45,606 nucleotides of DNA from NCBI GenBank assembly GCA_937901475.1, contig CALGTL010000036.1:1-45606 (forward strand). Direction: 5' to 3'. Within the stretch, counting starts at the first letter, position 1. Each line of letters opens with the position of its first letter. The DNA is from an uncultured Dehalococcoidia bacterium (GTDB lineage Bacteria; Chloroflexota; Dehalococcoidia; Lucifugimonadales; Australimonadaceae). The notes beneath the pieces were generated by a model. That model saw only the letters and a program-made list of their open reading frames with translations. It ran no database searches and was not told where the DNA came from. The position numbers were made by a program, and so were the translations under genes. Below are positions 16,726 through 24,538 of this stretch, piece after piece.

Positions 16726-18075
16726 TTGAAAGAGAGTCCTCGTGATAGCATTTGCTCAACCCAACGATCCAGGCTGCACACATTGATTAAACCCGAAAGA
16801 GCCAAGCCTCGAATATTCTTCGGCTGGCATCTCGTAGCTGCGGGTTTCTTTATCCAAATACTCCATTCCTCTCTCCTTTTTCTATCACAGGGCGCATACC
16901 TCGTCGAACTCCAAGCCGCCTTTGGCTGGAGCCGTAGCAGCATCTCTGCAGGCTTCTCGCTACTGCGGTTAGAATCCGGCTTTCTTGGACCGCTTCAAGG
17001 GTGGATGATAGACCGATTCGGGCCGCGCCCGGTCATGCGGCTCGGCGCATTGCTCTTCGGCCTCGGGTTCATCGCTTTCGGCCAGATTCAATCGCTCTGG
17101 CAGTTCTATGCAGCACTCGCCGTTGTTGCCATCGGGTCGAGCCTTGGCGGTTTCCTCACTATCCACACCGCCATCGCACACTGGTTCCACCGCAAGCGGG
17201 CGCGGGCCATGTCTATCGGCTCAGCTGGGTTCGCATCTGGTGCGGTCATCGCACCTCTGGTTGCCTGGTCCATAGTCGAGTTCAGCTGGCGTACCACTGC
17301 CGTAATATCAGGAATATTGATTCTGGCCATCGGTATTCCTGGTGCCCAATTTTTCAAGCGCTCTCCTGAGCACTATGGCATGCTACCTGACGGTGATACA
17401 CCACCAGACGCAGATACAGCCTCTACATCTGGTAGCGCAGTCATTCATCCAGCGGTCGTTGGGAGCAATACTGACTTCACGGTGAGAGAGGCGATGCGCG
17501 ATCGATCTTTCTGGTTCATCGCCATAGGCCACGGCACTGCCCTTCTAGTCACTGCCACAGTGCCAGTTCATCTTGTTCCTTTCCTGGTAGACCAAAACGG
17601 ATGGAGCCTTGCCGCAACTTCATTCGTGTTCCCTGCCATCATGGTCATGCAGATTGCGGGGCAGATGATTGGAGGGGTGGTTGGCGATCGTTACACCAAG
17701 CGGTTTGTCGCCGCCGTCGCAATGTTCGGTCATGGAGGGGCTTTCATCATCCTAGCCTTCAGTTCCACGGTCCCCGCAGTCATCGCAGCCGTAGCCTTAC
17801 ATGGCCTCGCTTGGGGGGCTCGCGGCCCGTTGATGATGGCCATTCGAGCCGATTATTTTGGCAGACGCAATCTGGGGATGATCGCAGGCTGGTCTAACGG
17901 TATCACCCTCACAGGGAGCGTCATCGGTCCGCTTTACGCCGGTCTCTTGTTCGACAGACAAGGTGATTACAATTTCGCATTTTGGACCCTCGGAGTCGCG
18001 ACTATTCTCTGTACCGTTTTCTTCATTGCAGCCCGCAAGCCACCACTGCCAAGTCGAACCATCGGTCAGACCTAA
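16726..18075 (+). CDS. MFS transporter, OFA/monocarboxylate-type
   Basis: A permease of about 430-449 residues with 12 hydrophobic segments, closely related to the MFS at 2544-3857 (shared FFGWHLVAAGFF-type start, FGWSRSSISAGF, WMIDRFGPRP loop and YGMLPDGD central motif). An organic-anion substrate is likely by family. The start is unclear: TTG at 16726 or TTG at 16783 are in frame, neither with a strong ribosome-binding site. It is the third gene of the plus-strand SDR-DUF1989-MFS group. It ends only six bases before the stop of the convergent selenoprotein gene. Confidence 0.88.
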   Translation: MKESPRDSICSTQRSRLHTLIKPERAKPRIFFGWHLVAAGFFIQILHSSLLFLSQGAYLVELQAAFGWSRSSISAGFSLLRLESGFLGPLQGWMIDRFGPRPVMRLGALLFGLGFIAFGQIQSLWQFYAALAVVAIGSSLGGFLTIHTAIAHWFHRKRARAMSIGSAGFASGAVIAPLVAWSIVEFSWRTTAVISGILILAIGIPGAQFFKRSPEHYGMLPDGDTPPDADTASTSGSAVIHPAVVGSNTDFTVREAMRDRSFWFIAIGHGTALLVTATVPVHLVPFLVDQNGWSLAATSFVFPAIMVMQIAGQMIGGVVGDRYTKRFVAAVAMFGHGGAFIILAFSSTVPAVIAAVALHGLAWGARGPLMMAIRADYFGRRNLGMIAGWSNGITLTGSVIGPLYAGLLFDRQGDYNFAFWTLGVATILCTVFFIAARKPPLPSRTIGQT

Positions 18076-18081
18076 TCTCTT

Positions 18082-19272
18082 CTATCGAGCGATACCGAAT
18101 GCGGCACCCTTGAGTAATTCATCATCGGACTCGCTCAGACGCGCCGCTATTTTTGCAAGCATTGCTCCTGTCGCAGTCTCGGTCCAAAACCAAGATTGCA
18201 GATCGTTATTCTGCTGTTCTGGACGCTGGCACATCCGCGCTTCCATGTAGAACGCCTTGATATCGTCAGCTGCTAGTTTGAGGAATCGTTGCTCCGGCAT
18301 TCCTGCAGGCATGTCTTCGAACGTGACAGAGTCGCCGTTCGCATAGGCCTGTAGGTACTTCATCAGCCCACGCCAGCGGCGCTGGGGCACACCAGAGATT
18401 CCCACGCCTGTTCGACCGTCGTGATCCTCGACCCAACGCTCGAAGTAGCCGCGCAGGGCCGTCACTTCATCAACGGGATCAAGGTCGACCTCTTTCGACA
18501 GATCAGCATGCGCCAACCCTGCTTGGAGCAATTGAGCAGGCGCATCGGCTTCGTCAGGGAACTCGGCCAGCACCGGTGCCGAGTCCGACCCAAAAAGGTC
18601 CAATGTGGCCGCTAACACTTTGTGTTGAAACTCTGAATCATCTGGTTTTCCCAATGCAAACCCAAACGGAAATGGAACGAATAACGCACGAGGAGGCTTC
18701 ACACGCTGTGCCTGTTCCTTGATAAGCACGATCGCCGATGTCGGCAAGCCTGATTCCTCAATCGTCCGAGCCAGCACACAGACTGTGTGCGTGCAGTTAG
18801 GTCAGGTAGGGGTCAAAAGTACCCCGTCAACCTTTTCCGCTAAGAGGAGGCGTGCCACCTCAGGCCCGGTTTCCTCTTGAATATGCTTCGGGTTCCTCAA
18901 CGCACCCATAAACGAGTAGAAGTTCTCAGAGAGGCCCCCTAGCACACCACGCTCCACCAATTCGTGTAGGCGGTCGATGGGAAACGAGATGTTCACATCA
19001 CGCATAAAAGCAGTGCGATCGAAGCCGATCGAGGTATGACTCTGCACGATATCACGAGGATGGGTATTCGACGGAATCACCCTAAATGTCTGGTCACCGC
19101 TCGTAAAAGGGTCATCCTCCCTAATGTGCAATCCCGCAGTCGTTACCAGGGCTAATTTCGCCTCTGAAAGAGGTTTGTTCAGCGACACGAAAGGTGCATC
19201 ACTGTGCTCAAAAACAGGAAAATTCAAATGCCCCTGTCGAGCAATTTCCGTCAGGTCTTCCAATCGAGGCAT
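18082..19272 (-). CDS. Selenoprotein of the PrdB/GrdB (D-proline/glycine/betaine reductase) family, in-frame UGA = Sec
   Basis: Two open stretches in the same frame, 18805-19272 and 18082-18801, are joined by a single TGA at 18802-18804. They make one 396-residue protein with selenocysteine at residue 157. The Sec motif is TPT-U-PNC-THTVC (UxxC). The part before it matches D-proline reductase PrdB closely in my recollection: ALVTTAGLHI (41-50), FRVIP (63-67), ISFPIDRLHELVERG (95-109) and EETGPEVA (133-140). The part after continues VLARTIEESGLPT. PrdB is usually about 240 residues; the C-terminal 150 here are extra. A hairpin just after the UGA supports recoding. The enzyme probably reduces a C-N bond or acts as a thiol/selenol redox protein; no PrdA or GrdA partners are visible. 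AAGGA precedes the ATG. Confidence 0.88.
18774..18790 (-). promoter_or_regulatory. Bacterial SECIS-like hairpin within the selenoprotein mRNA
   Basis: The segment GCACACAGTCTGTGTGC begins 11 bases after the UGA on the minus strand. It folds as GCACAC / GTGTGC (six G-C or A-T pairs) with the five-base loop AGTCT. Loop distance (about 18-22 bases after the UGA) and a G near the loop start fit the loose bacterial SECIS consensus. The repeat is perfect and lies inside coding sequence, which is unlikely by chance at just this place. Confidence 0.7.
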
Positions 19273-19366
19273 GGGAGTGTTCCTTCGTTCATTGCTACCG
19301 GCAACTGTTTATAGGTATGCGTCAAACATAGACGGCGATTCTAGTTCATGGCTTTGACTATCAAAT

Positions 19367-19789
19367 CTAATCGTCGGTAGCCGGTTGCTTGCGCGAGCGT
19401 TTCGTCGCTGATCGCCGCCGTTTCTTTTGGATTCCCTGGGCAAGCATCGAGCGTGTTGGGCCCATTAAGCGACGGATGTTTGGGCGCACAGTGGCTCGCA
19501 CAAGCAGGCCTACCAGGCGGTCGATCGCGTCATCTCGATTCCGCTCCTGACTACGAAATCGCTGCGCATTAATAATCACTATGCCTCCAGCAGTCATCCG
19601 TCGCCCGGCGATTCCACGCAAGCGATTTTTGACCTCGGCTGGTAGTGCGGGTGAAGCGTTAGCGTCAAACACTAATCGAGCTGCAGTAGCCACCTTGTTC
19701 ACGTTCTGCCCTCCGGGACCCTGTGAGGGCAAATAGGTGAAAGACAGTTCGGACTCCGAAATAAATATACGATTAGCAATCCTGATCAT
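19367..19789 (-). CDS. arfB: Alternative ribosome-rescue factor / peptidyl-tRNA hydrolase ArfB
   Basis: A 140-residue homologue of the codon-independent release factor ArfB (YaeJ). The catalytic GGQ lies in LPSQGPGGQNVNKVATAARL (about residues 20-39). The core continues with IVIINAQRFRSQERNRDDAIDRL. The C-terminus is a long basic tail (QKKRRRSATKRSRKQ), which in ArfB enters the empty mRNA channel of stalled ribosomes. There is no stop-codon recognition domain, so it is not RF1 or RF2. It diverges from the LLM gene at 19879. Confidence 0.93.
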   Translation of the reverse strand: MIRIANRIFISESELSFTYLPSQGPGGQNVNKVATAARLVFDANASPALPAEVKNRLRGIAGRRMTAGGIVIINAQRFRSQERNRDDAIDRLVGLLVRATVRPNIRRLMGPTRSMLAQGIQKKRRRSATKRSRKQPATDD

Positions 19790-19819
19790 TGTCCAAGGCT
19801 ACTCCTCTACAGCTCTCGT

Positions 19820-19849
19820 TTGACACTCTAGAGGACATCTACCTATCCT
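19820..19849 (+). promoter_or_regulatory. Candidate promoter for the LLM gene at 19879
   Basis: TTGACA at 19820-19825 (perfect -35) is followed after 18 bases by TATCCT at 19844-19849 (four of six). Transcription would start near 19856, leaving about 23 leader bases with the AGAGG ribosome-binding site. TTTGACAC occurs again at 19858-19865, which may be chance. Confidence 0.4.
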
Positions 19850-19878
19850 CATTCCACTTTGACACAAAGAGGATGCTC

Positions 19879-20778
19879 ATGTCCGTTAGCAAGAATCCGA
19901 TTCGCTTCGGTCTCAACCCTCGCGGGATGAGCTTTGAGCGCACAGTCGCAATCGCCCAGGCCGCCGAGAAGGCTGGATTTGAAAACATCACTTTCAGTGA
20001 CCGACCACCGGAATCCAACCTTGAAGGCTGGACCCTCGCCACTGCCGTTGCCATGCAAACGCAGAGCATTCGTGTGACGCATTCCACCCTGAACGTACCA
20101 TATCGCTACCCGGCCTTACTCGCCAAGATGTCCGCCGCTCTCGACATCATAACTGGAGGGGATCGGGTATTAATGACCCTCGGGGCGGGAGCGCAGGAGG
20201 ACCACGCAACAACATACGGCATGGCCTGGGGCACTGCTGGAGAACGAGTTGATGGCCTCGTTGATACCATCAACATTCTCCGTGGTATGTGGGCCACTGA
20301 CGGTCCGTTTAGTTACGTAGGCAAACGCTATTCGGTCAGCGGGACGGTCCTAGACCCGCGCCCGCTCAACGGCTCTCTTCCAATTATCATCGGTGCAGCC
20401 AAGCCACGAACTCTACGCATCGCCGGGTCCATGGCGGATGGTTGGTTGAAGAACGGCGGTTGGCCTGTATCGCCGGAGGCATACGCAGAATTACAAGAAG
20501 CCGTTGATCGCGCTGCTGATACCGCAGGACGAGACGTCACCACCATAAGACGCGTTGTCAACTGCACAGCCTACGTTGGCGACCGTGATATCGCTGAGGT
20601 CATGCCATCTACATTCGGCTCCTCGGGGGGGTTGATGGGTACGCCTGATCAAGTGTTCGACATTATCGAAAAACACCGACTCGCAGGCGTAGATACCTTC
20701 CATGTCCAGTTCGCGGGAGACATCCTTGACGAGCAGATTCCTGCATTCGGTGAACAGGTCATAGCCAAGCTCAAGTAG
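19879..20778 (+). CDS. LLM class flavin/F420-dependent oxidoreductase
   Basis: A 299-residue bacterial-luciferase-like (beta/alpha)8 enzyme. Typical landmarks are RFGLNPRGMSFERTVAIAQAAEKAGFENITFSD at the N-terminus in family order, RYPALLAKMSAALDIITGGDRVLMTLGAG, and the late LPIIIGAAKPRTLRIAGSMADGW segment. The fold binds FMN or F420, and the motif set fits the F420-dependent branch slightly better. Substrate unknown. The ATG at 19879 has AGAGG at a good distance; the ATG at 19873 is too close. It is a single plus-strand gene ending before a terminator-like hairpin, convergent to the cluster that follows. Confidence 0.9.
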   Translation: MSVSKNPIRFGLNPRGMSFERTVAIAQAAEKAGFENITFSDRPPESNLEGWTLATAVAMQTQSIRVTHSTLNVPYRYPALLAKMSAALDIITGGDRVLMTLGAGAQEDHATTYGMAWGTAGERVDGLVDTINILRGMWATDGPFSYVGKRYSVSGTVLDPRPLNGSLPIIIGAAKPRTLRIAGSMADGWLKNGGWPVSPEAYAELQEAVDRAADTAGRDVTTIRRVVNCTAYVGDRDIAEVMPSTFGSSGGLMGTPDQVFDIIEKHRLAGVDTFHVQFAGDILDEQIPAFGEQVIAKLK

Positions 20779-20800
20779 CGTCCGTACAGCAACCCTACAA

Positions 20801-20834
20801 GAGAAAAGGCCTCCCACCTAGGAGGTCTTCTCTC
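20801..20834. terminator. Bidirectional terminator-like hairpin
   Basis: GGCCTCC and GGAGGTC-type arms around CACCTA pair, and the stem extends through the flanking GAGAAAA/TTCTCTC with one mismatch. It sits between the convergent LLM gene (+) and the small alpha/beta-barrel gene (-), where a shared terminator is expected. A-rich and T-rich ends suit both directions. Confidence 0.65.
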
Positions 20835-20916
20835 CTGATTCTATGGCTTGATGTCATACAAAAATCAGCGGCAGCAGCCCCCGCCACCCACTCGGCCATA
20901 TCGTGACCTAGATCTA

Positions 20917-21228
20917 TTACTCCCCAGAGTAGAGTTGGTAAAATTCGATTGAAGACGACTCTGATTCGTGCTCGCGGAGCTCGGCAAACAGTGCGTTCTC
21001 AGGTTCAGGCTTCGCTAAGTCTGGACGATACGGCGACATAAGAGCCTCCTCTAGCCATTCCATGTAAACAGTGTCCAAGGGCCCTGGTGTCGAGCCGCCA
21101 CTCGTGTAGATGCGTGAAGGCTTGCGGTCACCGGTGGTCTGGTACATCTCCCCAATCTTCTTCAGCACCTCGGCAAGTTTCCGAGATTGGCCTGGCTTTG
21201 CGTGATGGATACGTCGAACAACAAACAT
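20917..21228 (-). CDS. Small protein, probable dimeric alpha/beta-barrel (ABM/NIPSNAP-like)
   Basis: A 103-residue protein not confidently assigned to a named family. The opening strand and helix (MFVVRRIHHAKPGQSRKLAEVLKKIGEMY) and the middle strand (DTVYMEWLEEAL) resemble the ferredoxin-like dimeric barrel of ABM-type proteins, two of which are encoded nearby (22942 and 23247). The C-terminus is acidic. There is no membrane segment or signal peptide. It follows the Ldh-type dehydrogenase by 25 bases on the same strand and probably belongs to that operon. Confidence 0.7.
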   Translation of the reverse strand: MFVVRRIHHAKPGQSRKLAEVLKKIGEMYQTTGDRKPSRIYTSGGSTPGPLDTVYMEWLEEALMSPYRPDLAKPEPENALFAELREHESESSSIEFYQLYSGE

Positions 21229-21253
21229 AGAAACTCCTTGACTCGAAATTTAC

Positions 21254-22330
21254 TTATATGGCACACGGCACGCCAAACTCAGCGCACGTAGTACGGAACC
21301 AGTCGACAACTTGGTTGTGCAACGGAATACCGTTTGCAGAACGATCGAGGAACATCTCATGTTCCGGTTGACCAGCCACTAATACTCGTTCATGACCAGG
21401 AGCAGGGGGCGTAGCCTTCAACTCGCGAATCCAACCGTCCATGTTCGCCTTGAATTCGTCAATGTCTCCGAACGCCGAAACATCATAGGCCGCTAAGTAA
21501 TGACGAAACGACCATCGCGGCAGCTGCGTCGCCCAACGGGCGCCAGACATCATGCTACACAATATCTCCACCGCACTCGCGAGCCCGTATCCTTTGTGAG
21601 AGCCCTGCTCACGAGTTGAACCCAATGGCAACAGGTTGAATGTTTCGGGAGCCAATACAGGTTCCATAATGGGAACTCCTGCCGCGTCCGCGATGTGTCC
21701 TGGAGGCAATGTGCTCCCCATCCGGTGGGCATTGTGAAGTTTGTTCACAGGAACGATGCTAGTGGCCATGTCGAACACCCACGGCTCTTCTTCGCCAGCT
21801 GGAGCAGCCATCGCGATTGGGTTTGTTCCCAGCTTCGGCACGCTACCAAACGTTGGCAGGACTGACGCCCCAGCTGCGGTCATACACATTCCTATCATGT
21901 CGTGAGGCAGCGCAAGCATCGCATGATAGGCCGCCATCCCCAGGTGGCCTGCATTATTCACAGTAACCACGCCCACACCAGTGTCACGTGCCTTCGCTAT
22001 CGCTATCTCCATTGCCTTTGGGGCGATGATGATTCCCAAGCCAAGATCAGCATCTATGTTCGCAATCGACGCGCGTTCACTAACCACCTTCCAGTCGGGG
22101 TGCGCATTCTGCGTGCCGTCCCCGAAACGTTCAATGTATGTCTTGAGCATATTGGAAACGCCATGGCTGTCCACTCCTCGCAGGTCTGCCATCACTAACA
22201 CATCCGCCGCACAGGCAGCGTCATCAGCTGACACGCCTAACTTCTGGAACAACGCTACCGTCGACCGCCGAAGCTCCTCACCATCTACCCGTAAAGCATC
22301 TGCTTCTTTGAGATGAAAACTTTGAACCAT
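21254..22330 (-). CDS. Ldh family NAD(P)-dependent oxidoreductase (malate/L-lactate/sulfolactate dehydrogenase type)
   Basis: A 358-residue enzyme of the unusual Ldh_2 fold. The conserved histidines are in RGVDSHGV (H56) and VNNAGHLG (H129), and the nucleotide-binding stretch KLGTNPIAMAAP is followed by VFDMATS. The family oxidises 2-hydroxyacids such as malate, lactate, ureidoglycolate or (R)-sulfolactate (ComC). The ATG at 22330 has AAGGGA upstream and starts 10 bases after the GlcG-like stop. The presence of ComDE-like decarboxylases in the window makes sulfolactate a candidate substrate, but only by association. Confidence 0.88.
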   Translation of the reverse strand: MVQSFHLKEADALRVDGEELRRSTVALFQKLGVSADDAACAADVLVMADLRGVDSHGVSNMLKTYIERFGDGTQNAHPDWKVVSERASIANIDADLGLGIIIAPKAMEIAIAKARDTGVGVVTVNNAGHLGMAAYHAMLALPHDMIGMCMTAAGASVLPTFGSVPKLGTNPIAMAAPAGEEEPWVFDMATSIVPVNKLHNAHRMGSTLPPGHIADAAGVPIMEPVLAPETFNLLPLGSTREQGSHKGYGLASAVEILCSMMSGARWATQLPRWSFRHYLAAYDVSAFGDIDEFKANMDGWIRELKATPPAPGHERVLVAGQPEHEMFLDRSANGIPLHNQVVDWFRTTCAEFGVPCAI

Positions 22331-22340
22331 GGTACGTCCC

Positions 22341-22745
22341 TTACAACACAGCGAGGCCAGCGGCGGCCACAGCTTCGTCCTCATCAGATTTCGCACCACT
22401 AACGCCGATGGCTCCAATCATCACGCCGTCTGCGCGCTTAATGGGTAGAGCACCCTGCCATGGAATCAATCGACCCTGTTCCATCATAGATAGGCCGCGA
22501 ACCACCGGGTTTCCCCAGCGCTCCGTCAGTTCTCCACTAGGCGCATCAAACGCAGCCGATGCAGCAGCTTTACCCTGCGAGATTGGTACCGATCGCCAGA
22601 GCGCGTTATCCATCCGATTTAAAGCGACTAGGTCACCACGAGGATCTAGGATCGCAATCGTACAAGGATTGATTTTCATCTCTGTTGCCTTAGCCACAGC
22701 CGCGGCAAGCATTCGGTTCGCCTCAACAAGTGTCAATGAATCCAT
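22341..22745 (-). CDS. GlcG/HbpS family protein
   Basis: A 134-residue protein of the heme-binding HbpS/GlcG group (DUF336). Family landmarks are SLTLVEANRMLAAAVAKATEM at the start, the AILDPRGDLVALNRMD region, and the C-terminal GALPIKRADGVMIGAIGVSGAKSDEDEAVA, all in order. The role is unclear: some relatives bind heme, others accompany glycolate or glycerol dehydratase systems. The ATG at 22745 is chosen because GGAGG is eight bases upstream. It is followed closely by the Ldh-type dehydrogenase, a neighbour also seen for GlcG elsewhere. Confidence 0.88.
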   Translation of the reverse strand: MDSLTLVEANRMLAAAVAKATEMKINPCTIAILDPRGDLVALNRMDNALWRSVPISQGKAAASAAFDAPSGELTERWGNPVVRGLSMMEQGRLIPWQGALPIKRADGVMIGAIGVSGAKSDEDEAVAAAGLAVL

Positions 22746-22941
22746 CGATAGTTCCTCCATGCGGGGTCGAGCCCAAATTTCGCGGGTGAATGCAGACGTT
22801 GGTGTTGGACGCAAAGTCCCTGGGCACGAGCGCAACGATACCCGTTCAGTGCAGACTTAGCCAGAAGAGTCTTGAGAAGCTAGTCGACCAGACCCCTGAG
22901 ATCAGAGTAGGCAGCAGGCGGTTGACACCTCGCTTCAGCGA

Positions 22942-23247
22942 TTACCTGTTCTCTGAACGAAACACATAATCCAGCACATGCCTCACTCGGGACTCAACGT
23001 GCCGCCAATCCTTCGAGCGCTCCATCCAATCCTTGTAGAAGTCGTTCGCTTGATGTGCCAAGAATGCGGCCTCGTCTGTGAACACTTCATGCAAGCAAAT
23101 CGTTTGTGGATCAGCAGTGTCTTGCATCACGTCGTAGCGGACGCAACCGGGTTCCGCATTGGAATTTGTCGCATGTACAAGCACTTGTGAAAGAAATTCA
23201 TCCAAGTGCTCAATTTTGATCTTGTTAGTACTGAGTACGATATACAT
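22942..23247 (-). CDS. Antibiotic biosynthesis monooxygenase (ABM) domain protein, putative quinol monooxygenase
   Basis: A 101-residue single ABM domain. The pattern IVLSTNKIKIEHLDEFLSQVL, then PGCVRYDVMQD, HEVFTDEAAFLAHQAND is that of YgiN-type quinol monooxygenases: cofactor-free dimeric barrels that oxidise phenolic or quinol substrates, or simply modulate redox. Its ATG shares the A of the upstream gene's TGA (TGATG overlap), so it is translationally coupled to the HmoA-like gene. Substrate unknown. Confidence 0.88.
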   Translation of the reverse strand: MYIVLSTNKIKIEHLDEFLSQVLVHATNSNAEPGCVRYDVMQDTADPQTICLHEVFTDEAAFLAHQANDFYKDWMERSKDWRHVESRVRHVLDYVFRSENR

Positions 23248-23558
23248 CAGGCGAGATCCACAACCTCGAAAGACAGTAATTGAGAACCAGTCGCGACTGG
23301 AGTAGGCGCTTTATCTGTAGCCGCTGCCGCATGACCATGTTGAAATTCCTGACTGTTCAGCCAGGCTTGGAAATCTTCTTCCGATGCCCATTTCGTGTAC
23401 ACGAAATAGCGCGTTTCGCCTTTCACCGGACGCAGCAGTTCAAAACCCTCGAAGCCTTTCATTCCGTCAACTGCCTTCGCTCGCGCTGCGAATCGCTTCT
23501 CCAATTCCGGACCATTGCCATCAGAGACCTCAATCGCGTTGATTTTTACGACACTCAT
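23247..23558 (-). CDS. Heme-degrading monooxygenase-like protein (HmoA/MhuD-type ABM domain)
   Basis: A 103-residue ABM-fold protein. The opening VVKINAIEVSDGNGPELEKRFAARA and the strand FEGFELLRPVKGETRYFVYTKW (in family order) strongly resemble the mycobacterial MhuD/HmoA group, which cleaves heme or acts on related substrates. The ATG at 23558 follows AAGGAG. Overlap with the next ABM gene suggests a bicistronic unit. An alternative is a general ABM oxygenase, since heme ligands are not certain from sequence alone. Confidence 0.85.
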   Translation of the reverse strand: MSVVKINAIEVSDGNGPELEKRFAARAKAVDGMKGFEGFELLRPVKGETRYFVYTKWASEEDFQAWLNSQEFQHGHAAAATDKAPTPVATGSQLLSFEVVDLA

Positions 23559-23656
23559 GCAGCTCTCCTTCGACTCGCTCTGCAGCATTCCATAATCACC
23601 TGCTTTGCCGCCTCTAGACTGGTCGGTTCGGTGGGTAAATGTCACCACCCGGCGAC

Positions 23657-24430
23657 TCAGTTCAATCGTTCCAGCGTCTGAGTTTCGATCCCGGGCATGA
23701 TGTAGGGCGCACGAGGCATCGGATCGAACGATATACCCTCCTCAGTCGGGTCGAGGCCAGTTAGAAGCATTTGCTTCGGGGTTAAATATTCGTAACCCCC
23801 ATCATGAAGCATCCTGAACGGAACGTCATGACCGGGGTAGACGGTCTCAGCGGCTTGGAGGATACGTTCGATGCTATGCCGTGCTTCTTTCTCGTTCCAG
23901 AATATCAATGCGTTCTGTTTAGTAATGGCCGCGTCCGCCGTTTGGATCCCATCACCTGTAATCGCAACGGGACCGGCGTCGGTATCGACGATGACCGCGA
24001 CCGTGCCCGCCGAGTGCCCTGGTGTGTGCATGATGCGAACGCCAGGTTCAATCTCATAGCCTTCATCAACTTGCTGTACCCGCGACTCAAACTCAAGCAT
24101 GGCCGCGGTCCAGCGAGGTGTTGCCCAGTCGTTATCGTGGGGTTTCTGTACATATTTCAATTCATTAGTGTGAATAAGCAGCGGCGCCTCAAAAAGGTCG
24201 TAGTTCTGCGCGTGGTCCCAGTGAGCGTGCGTCACTACCGTGACGTCAATGTCTGAAGGCGTGAGCCCGCGCTCTCCCAACTCCTGCACGAGGAAACGGC
24301 GGCGGCCCACATGGCCAGAGTCCACCAATGTCAGTTTCTCCCCACGTACGAGCGTAATTGCGCAGAAACCAAAGGACCCAGAATCCGCGTTCACGCTGTT
24401 TCCATGAAGTAATGTCTCAACAGTTGGCAT
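23657..24430 (-). CDS. Metallo-beta-lactamase fold hydrolase (lactonase-like)
   Basis: A 257-residue zinc hydrolase. The metal-binding motif HAHWDHA gives H68, H70, D72 and H73 from this start; further ligands lie in HTPGHSAG, the TGDG aspartate and TVYPGHD. The sequence after the first glycine loop resembles N-acyl homoserine lactonases such as AttM/AiiA, so a lactone or thioester substrate is plausible. The ATG at 24430 is preferred because GGGAG is eight bases upstream; an ATG at 24445 is in frame. It is located between the LLM gene and the two ABM genes on the same strand. Confidence 0.88.
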   Translation of the reverse strand: MPTVETLLHGNSVNADSGSFGFCAITLVRGEKLTLVDSGHVGRRRFLVQELGERGLTPSDIDVTVVTHAHWDHAQNYDLFEAPLLIHTNELKYVQKPHDNDWATPRWTAAMLEFESRVQQVDEGYEIEPGVRIMHTPGHSAGTVAVIVDTDAGPVAITGDGIQTADAAITKQNALIFWNEKEARHSIERILQAAETVYPGHDVPFRMLHDGGYEYLTPKQMLLTGLDPTEEGISFDPMPRAPYIMPGIETQTLERLN

Positions 24431-24538
24431 GCTAGCTACTCCCATGGTCGGCTAGGAAGGCAGTCGCCTCCCTTTCAGTCTTTTCTCGCAATCATCGTCC
24501 CTATTTGGGGCTTGCCCGGCAAACTCTAGTACCCGAGC

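Noticed and set aside
18802-18804. TGA as an ordinary stop or a frameshift separating two genes
   Set aside because: Frame is unchanged, homology to PrdB runs through both sides, the UxxC context is right and a hairpin follows, so selenocysteine is the simpler explanation.
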